From: Sinomonas susongensis
Lineage (GTDB): Bacteria > Actinomycetota > Actinomycetes > Actinomycetales > Micrococcaceae
Length of the DNA stretch: 43,135 nucleotides
Direction: 5' to 3'
Assembly (NCBI RefSeq): GCF_005877005.1
Contig: NZ_SSNH01000017.1
Location: forward strand, 1-43,135
In this document: positions 39,598 through 43,135 of the stretch, piece after piece
Numbering within the stretch: position 1 is the stretch's first letter
How the letters are laid out: each line of letters begins with the position of its first letter
Program-made: the position numbers and the translations under genes
Notes under the pieces: model-generated
Databases searched by the model: none
Told to the model about the DNA's origin: nothing
The model's input: only the letters and a program-made list of their open reading frames with translations

Positions 39598-40707
39598 ATG
39601 GCACCTGATGCGCCCGCCGAGTCCCCCCAATCCGCCGTGACGCAGTCCGTCCCGACGGAGTCCGCCGCGCCGCCGCCCGTCGTGAGGCGCGCCGCTGTCG
39701 TAGGCTGCGGCGACATCTCGGCCCAGCACTTCGCCGCGATTGAAGCGGTCGACGGCGCCAGGCTGGCCGCCGTCGTCGACCCCGACCCGGAGCGCCTCGC
39801 CAAAGCGGCAGACGCCCACGGCGTGCCGGGGTACGCGACTCTCGGTGAGCTCCTCGACGCGGGGGAGGTCGACGTCGTCCACCTCTGCACGCCCCATAGC
39901 GAGCACGCCCCGCTCGCGCTCGAAGCCCTCGCGCGGGGGGTCCACGTGCTCACGGAGAAGCCCGTCGCGCATACGCTCGCCGACGCGGAGGCGCTCGTCC
40001 CTGCGACCCGCAAGGCATTCGCCGAGCGGGGGGTGCAGTTCGGCGTGTGCTTCCAGAATCGGTACAACGCGACCATTCGCGCGCTCCGGGACCTGCTCGA
40101 GGGCGGAAGCCTCGGCCGGGTCCTCGCCGCGAACGCGACGGTCATGTGGCACCGCACTGCCGACTACTACGCCGCCCGGCCATGGCGGGGGACTTGGGAG
40201 GGTAGCGGCGGGGGGCTCCTCATGAATCAGGCGATCCACACCCTCGACCTCCTCCAGTGGCTCGTCGGCCCCGCCACGGTCGTGGGCGGGGGAGCCTCGA
40301 GGCGCGCGCTGGAGGGTGTGATCGAGGTCGAGGACACCGCGGACATCCTCCTCGAGCACACGAGAGAGGACGGGGAGTCTCTCCGGTCGGTCTTCTACGC
40401 GACGAACGCGAACGCCGTGAATTCCCCGGTGACCCTCGACATCGTCACGGAGCGGGCCGAGCTGAGCCTGCGGGGAGTCCTCACGGTGCGGTACGCCGAC
40501 GGGACGATCGACATCGTCGAGGAGTCCGGCGCCCTGCCCGGCGAACGGAGCTACTGGGGCGCGTCCCACCGACTGCTCATCGCGGACTTCTACGCGTCGC
40601 TCGACTCCGGCGTGCCGTTCTGGATCGGTGCCGACGAGGCGACCGGGGCGCTGCGGCTCATCAAGGACGTCTACGCGCGGTCCTTCCCGGAGGGCGGCTG
40701 GCTCTAG
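39598..40707 (+). CDS. Gfo/Idh/MocA family oxidoreductase 1
   Basis: A 369-residue NAD(P)-dependent sugar or cyclitol dehydrogenase. A disordered Pro/Ser N-terminus (about 1-30) precedes the Rossmann motif AAVVGCGDISAQHFAAIEAV; the family signature is VHLCTPHSEHAPLALEALAR with VHVLTEKPVAHTLADAEALV (catalytic-lysine EKP motif), and the substrate-side GGGLLMNQAIHTLDLLQWLV block carries the conserved His. The start at 39598 is supported by the leaderless -10 box. The following 203 bases hold three direct repeats, an operator and a promoter, so the downstream genes have their own start. The sugar is unknown. Confidence 0.9.
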   Translation: MAPDAPAESPQSAVTQSVPTESAAPPPVVRRAAVVGCGDISAQHFAAIEAVDGARLAAVVDPDPERLAKAADAHGVPGYATLGELLDAGEVDVVHLCTPHSEHAPLALEALARGVHVLTEKPVAHTLADAEALVPATRKAFAERGVQFGVCFQNRYNATIRALRDLLEGGSLGRVLAANATVMWHRTADYYAARPWRGTWEGSGGGLLMNQAIHTLDLLQWLVGPATVVGGGASRRALEGVIEVEDTADILLEHTREDGESLRSVFYATNANAVNSPVTLDIVTERAELSLRGVLTVRYADGTIDIVEESGALPGERSYWGASHRLLIADFYASLDSGVPFWIGADEATGALRLIKDVYARSFPEGGWL

Positions 40708-40714
40708 CGTTCCG

Positions 40715-40792
40715 TCTCGGGTACGGAAACGTCCCTCCATTTCCCATCTTGGGTACAGAAAAGCGCGCCTGTCCTGATCTCGGGTACAGAAA
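40715..40792 (+). repeat. Three direct repeats of a 15-bp unit at 31-32 bp spacing
   Basis: TCTCGGGTACGGAAA (40715-40729), TCTTGGGTACAGAAA (40747-40761) and TCTCGGGTACAGAAA (40778-40792). Start-to-start distances are 32 and 31 bases, three helical turns. The first copy lies in a dyad, TTCCGT-N7-ACGGAA. Spacers are unrelated. The array begins 8 bases past the stop codon of oxidoreductase 1. Confidence 0.85.
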
Positions 40793-40811
40793 CCGCCCAT
40801 TGGCAAGTCAT

Positions 40812-40825
40812 GGCAAACGGTTTCC
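40812..40825 (+). promoter_or_regulatory. LacI-type operator upstream of the isomerase gene
   Basis: GGCAAACGGTTTCC, 13 of 14 identical to the operator at 39553. Its right half overlaps the -35 box, with the same geometry as at 39553 and 31821. Confidence 0.6.
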
Positions 40826-40850
40826 ATTGCGTGCCATCCCTGCCTACGGT
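40821..40850 (+). promoter_or_regulatory. Promoter of the isomerase-oxidoreductase 2 operon
   Basis: TTTCCA (40821-40826), an 18-bp spacer, TACGGT (40845-40850), giving a leader of about 50 bases before the isomerase start codon at 40911. The -35 box is weak but overlaps the operator. Confidence 0.5.
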
Positions 40851-40910
40851 GAAAAGCGTGTGATGGCCGTCACGAGTACGGCCGGCAATTCCAACGAGGG
40901 GAGCGCAGCG

Positions 40911-41771
40911 ATGGCCAAGATCGGCGTCCAGGCGATGATGCTCAGGGAGAGCTTCGCAGAAATCGGCCCTTTCGAGACCCTCCGCAAGGTCGCGGACATC
41001 GGGTACCGGGCGGTCGAAGTGTCGCAGATCCCCATGAATGAGGGGAACGTCGCGGAACTCGAGCGGGCGCGAGGGGAGCTGGGGATCGAGTTCGCTGCCT
41101 TGTCGGCTCAGCTCGACGGGGATAAAGGCGCGACGCCGTACCCGCTCGCCGTCGACGTCGAGCGCGCCGTCGCCGACTGCCGGCGGCTGGGCAGCCGGAT
41201 GCTCCGTGTCGGCATGGCGCCGATGGGCGAGCTCCGCAGCGAGGCGAGCGTCGTGGACTACGCGAAGCGCGCCGAGAAGGCGGCCCGCAGCCTCGACGGC
41301 GAGGGGATCTCCCTCTACTACCACAACCACCACGTCGAATTCGCGAAGATGGGTGGCCGTCACATCCTCGATATCCTCGCCGCCGAGGCGCCGAGCATGG
41401 GCCTCGAGATCGACGTCCACTGGGTCCAGCGCGGAGGCCTCGATCCTGTCCGTGCGCTCGCCAAATACGCGGGACGCACAGCGATGGTCCACCTGAAGGA
41501 CTACCGGATCGGTGCCCTCTCCGAGGAGGGCATCAAGGCCCACGGGACAGGCGACCACGCCACCTTCCAACGCCACTTCTGGGACACCGTCCAGTTCGCC
41601 GAAGTCGGAGAGGGCAACCTCGACTTCGCGGCGATCATCCCTGCTTCGATCGACGCCGGGGCGCAGTACCTGCTCGTCGAGCAGGACCAGCTGTACGGAC
41701 GCACCGTCTTCGAGGCGCTCCAGACCTCCTACGACAACCTCGTGGCTCTCGGTTTCCGGGACCTCTTCTAG
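40911..41771 (+). CDS. Sugar phosphate isomerase/epimerase-like TIM barrel
   Basis: A 286-residue xylose-isomerase-like (IolE/IolH type, AP_endonuc_2) protein. Features are IGVQAMMLRESFAEIGPFET, IGYRAVEVSQIPMNEGNVAE, the metal-binding region GISLYYHNHHVEFAKMGGRH, then GLEIDVHWVQRGGLDPVRAL, TAMVHLKDYRIGAL and YLLVEQDQLYGRTVFEAL, giving the usual Glu/Asp/His/Glu metal ligands. The ATG at 40911 has GAGGGGAG upstream; an in-frame ATG at 40863 would add 16 residues without a good ribosome-binding site. With the flanking dehydrogenases it probably isomerises a keto-sugar or keto-inositol intermediate. Confidence 0.87.
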   Translation: MAKIGVQAMMLRESFAEIGPFETLRKVADIGYRAVEVSQIPMNEGNVAELERARGELGIEFAALSAQLDGDKGATPYPLAVDVERAVADCRRLGSRMLRVGMAPMGELRSEASVVDYAKRAEKAARSLDGEGISLYYHNHHVEFAKMGGRHILDILAAEAPSMGLEIDVHWVQRGGLDPVRALAKYAGRTAMVHLKDYRIGALSEEGIKAHGTGDHATFQRHFWDTVQFAEVGEGNLDFAAIIPASIDAGAQYLLVEQDQLYGRTVFEALQTSYDNLVALGFRDLF

Positions 41772-41809
41772 AGCACCACCAGCAACCCCGACAGGAGCAG
41801 CAGAGAAGC

Positions 41810-42976
41810 ATGAGCAGGAAAGTCCGCCTCGGCATCGTCGGATTCGGCAACCAGGGCAGCAACTACGCACGGTTCCTCGCCGAGGGCAAGGTCCCGAACA
41901 TCGAACTTGTGGCGATCACGGACACGGATCCGTCCCGTCGGGAGCTCATCGCAGAGCGGCACCCGGACCTCACAGTCTTCGACGACTACCTCACGATGCT
42001 CGATTCCGGCGACGTCGAAGCCGTGGTGACCACGGTCCCGCATTACCTCCACCCCCAGATGGGCATCCAAGCCCTCGAGCGCGGCATCCACGTGCTCATC
42101 GAGAAGCCCGCCGGGGTGTACACGAAGCAGGTCCGCGAGCTCAACGAGTTCGCAGCCTCCAAGCCCGAGCTGACGTTCGCGATCATGTTCAACCAGCGCA
42201 CGAACCCCCTGTTCCGCCGCCTCAAGGAGATCGTCTCGTCGGGCGAGATCGGTGCGATCCGCCGGACCAACTGGCTCATCACCACGTGGTACCGCCCGCA
42301 GGCGTACTACAACCAGAGCGCGTGGCGTGCCACGTGGGGTGGAGAGGGCGGCGGCGTCCTCGTGAACCAGGCCCCGCACAACCTCGACCTGTGGCAATGG
42401 ATCTGCGGCGTCCCGAAGAGCGTCTTCGCGAAGGCCGGCTTCGGCTTCCGCCGGGACATCGACGTCGAGGACGAGGTTGTCGCCGTCGTCGACTACGGCG
42501 ACGGCGCCACCGGGACCTTCACGACGGCGACGCACGAGATCGTCGGCACGGACCGCTTCGAGATTTCAGGCGACAAGGGCAAGATCGTCGTCGAGGGCTC
42601 GAAGACGGCCGTCGTGACGCGCTACCGCAGCTCCGAGCAGGAGATCAACGCGAGCATCCCCACCGAGGACATCTGGAAGATGACCAGCGCGGAGTTCAAC
42701 CCCGACGAGTACTACACGCAGGAGACCGTCGAGTTCGACTCGGCGTGGGGCGGGCAGCACGCCACGGTGTTCGAGAACTTCGCGGCCAACATCCTGGACG
42801 GCACGCCGCTCATCGCGCCGGGCAGCGACGGGATCCTCGGCGTGCGCCTCGCGAACGCGATCCACCTCTCGGCCTGGACTGGCAAAGAAGTGCCGATGGA
42901 CTTCGATGAGGACGAATTCCTCGCCCTGCTGAACAAGAAGATCGCCGAGGAGGGCAAGTTCCCCCAGCGGTCCTGA
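41810..42976 (+). CDS. Gfo/Idh/MocA family oxidoreductase 2
   Basis: A 388-residue NAD(P)-dependent dehydrogenase: Rossmann start VRLGIVGFGNQGSNYARFLA, then VTTVPHYLHPQMGIQALERG and HVLIEKPAGVYTKQVRELNE (EKPA catalytic lysine), FAIMFNQRTNPLFRRLKEIV, and GGVLVNQAPHNLDLWQWICG with the conserved His. CAGGAGCAGCAGAG lies upstream of the ATG at 41810. It is 38 bases downstream of the isomerase and likely cotranscribed. It is not a close paralogue of oxidoreductase 1, so the two probably act on different steps. Just past the stop codon a 14-base direct repeat (AGCGGTCCTGACCT at 42966, AGCGGTCCTGGCCT at 42987) is visible. Confidence 0.92.
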   Translation: MSRKVRLGIVGFGNQGSNYARFLAEGKVPNIELVAITDTDPSRRELIAERHPDLTVFDDYLTMLDSGDVEAVVTTVPHYLHPQMGIQALERGIHVLIEKPAGVYTKQVRELNEFAASKPELTFAIMFNQRTNPLFRRLKEIVSSGEIGAIRRTNWLITTWYRPQAYYNQSAWRATWGGEGGGVLVNQAPHNLDLWQWICGVPKSVFAKAGFGFRRDIDVEDEVVAVVDYGDGATGTFTTATHEIVGTDRFEISGDKGKIVVEGSKTAVVTRYRSSEQEINASIPTEDIWKMTSAEFNPDEYYTQETVEFDSAWGGQHATVFENFAANILDGTPLIAPGSDGILGVRLANAIHLSAWTGKEVPMDFDEDEFLALLNKKIAEEGKFPQRS

Positions 42977-43073
42977 CCTCCTGGGCAGCGGTCCTGGCCT
43001 TCGGGGGTTCCTTGAGTTCAGGACTTCGAAGCAACGCTTGCGATGATTTCGGGGGCATGAGCTGAGGAGTCGC

Positions 43074-43135
43074 ATGGCGCGTAGGGAGCTGACTGCTGAG
43101 GATCGGCTGATGATCCAGGCGGGGATTGGAAAGCG
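43074..43135 (+). mobile_element. Start of a probable IS30-type transposase, cut by the window edge
   Basis: The last 62 bases encode MARRELTAEDRLMIQAGIGK in an open frame after a GAGGAG ribosome-binding site. A basic start followed by L-T-x-E-(D/E)-R-x-x-I-x-x-G is the usual opening of IS30-family transposases (helix 1 of the HTH). Only 20 residues are visible, so the family is tentative. If correct, the insertion sequence begins somewhere in 42977-43073; its left inverted repeat cannot be identified without the right end. Confidence 0.45.

Noticed and set aside
40715-40792. CRISPR array
   Set aside because: Unit is only about 15 bases with mismatches, spacers are about 16-17 bases, and no cas gene is present. 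Better explained as phased binding sites or a small repeat.

Overview
The window is a 43.1 kb piece of a high-GC actinobacterial chromosome. tRNA genes without encoded CCA, leaderless genes with a TAGNNT -10 box, the Asp23/AmaP operon and overall gene content all fit the Micrococcaceae (Arthrobacter/Sinomonas-like); the genus is an inference. Nearly all DNA is coding, no gap exceeds about 260 bases, and there is no phage, CRISPR array or rRNA. A probable transposase start is cut by the right edge.

Layout. (1) 1-4085, minus strand: fructose PTS operon fruR-fruK-fruA followed by the 5' end of ptsI. (2) 4215-12770: mostly single genes: two small or membrane proteins, DUF445, glycerophosphodiesterase, AzlC/AzlD amino-acid exporter, TetR, thiamine-binding-like protein, O-methyltransferase, DUF1801, spermidine-synthase-like protein, LysR. 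(3) 12988-15104: MHS-family transporter translationally coupled to a 3-hydroxybutyrate-dehydrogenase-like SDR, divergent from LysR. (4) 15107-22742: histidine utilisation: amino-acid permease, IclR-type HutR, hutU, hutH and, beyond two terminators, hutG. Three copies of a HutR-like operator mark the regulon; hutI is not here. (5) 22857-28773: AzgA/NCS2 purine permease, small Pro-rich membrane protein, compact flavoprotein, tandem universal stress protein, secreted NlpC/P60 hydrolase with an Ala-Pro linker, and a zincin-like protein. (6) 28904-29283: tRNA-Glu, tRNA-Asp, tRNA-Phe and an intrinsic terminator. (7) 29352-31756: five-gene Asp23/DUF2273/AmaP envelope-stress operon in which every junction overlaps by 4 bases. 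(8) 31831-36552: sugar ABC importer (binding lipoprotein, two permeases, no ATPase), small membrane protein, LacI regulator. (9) 36567-39497: conserved unknown, exodeoxyribonuclease III, NAD synthetase, and a divergent unknown sharing the nadE -10 box. (10) 39598-42976: two Gfo/Idh/MocA oxidoreductases flanking a sugar-phosphate isomerase/epimerase-like protein, with LacI-type operators and a three-copy 31/32-bp direct repeat.

How it works together. Three catabolic modules (fructose, histidine, sugar oxidation) each carry or adjoin a regulator with visible candidate operators. Three LacI-like operators (31.8, 39.56, 40.82 kb) sit at the same distance from their -35 boxes, suggesting that import and oxidation of one sugar are co-regulated. 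Ten stand-alone genes have a TAnnnT box 6-7 bases before the start codon and so are probably leaderless, whereas most catabolic genes have Shine-Dalgarno sequences.

The best candidates for something little described are the Asp23 operon, where four of five products appear to carry an Asp23-like module, the helically phased repeat array at 40.7 kb, and the fully overlapping divergent leaderless promoter at 39.14 kb.
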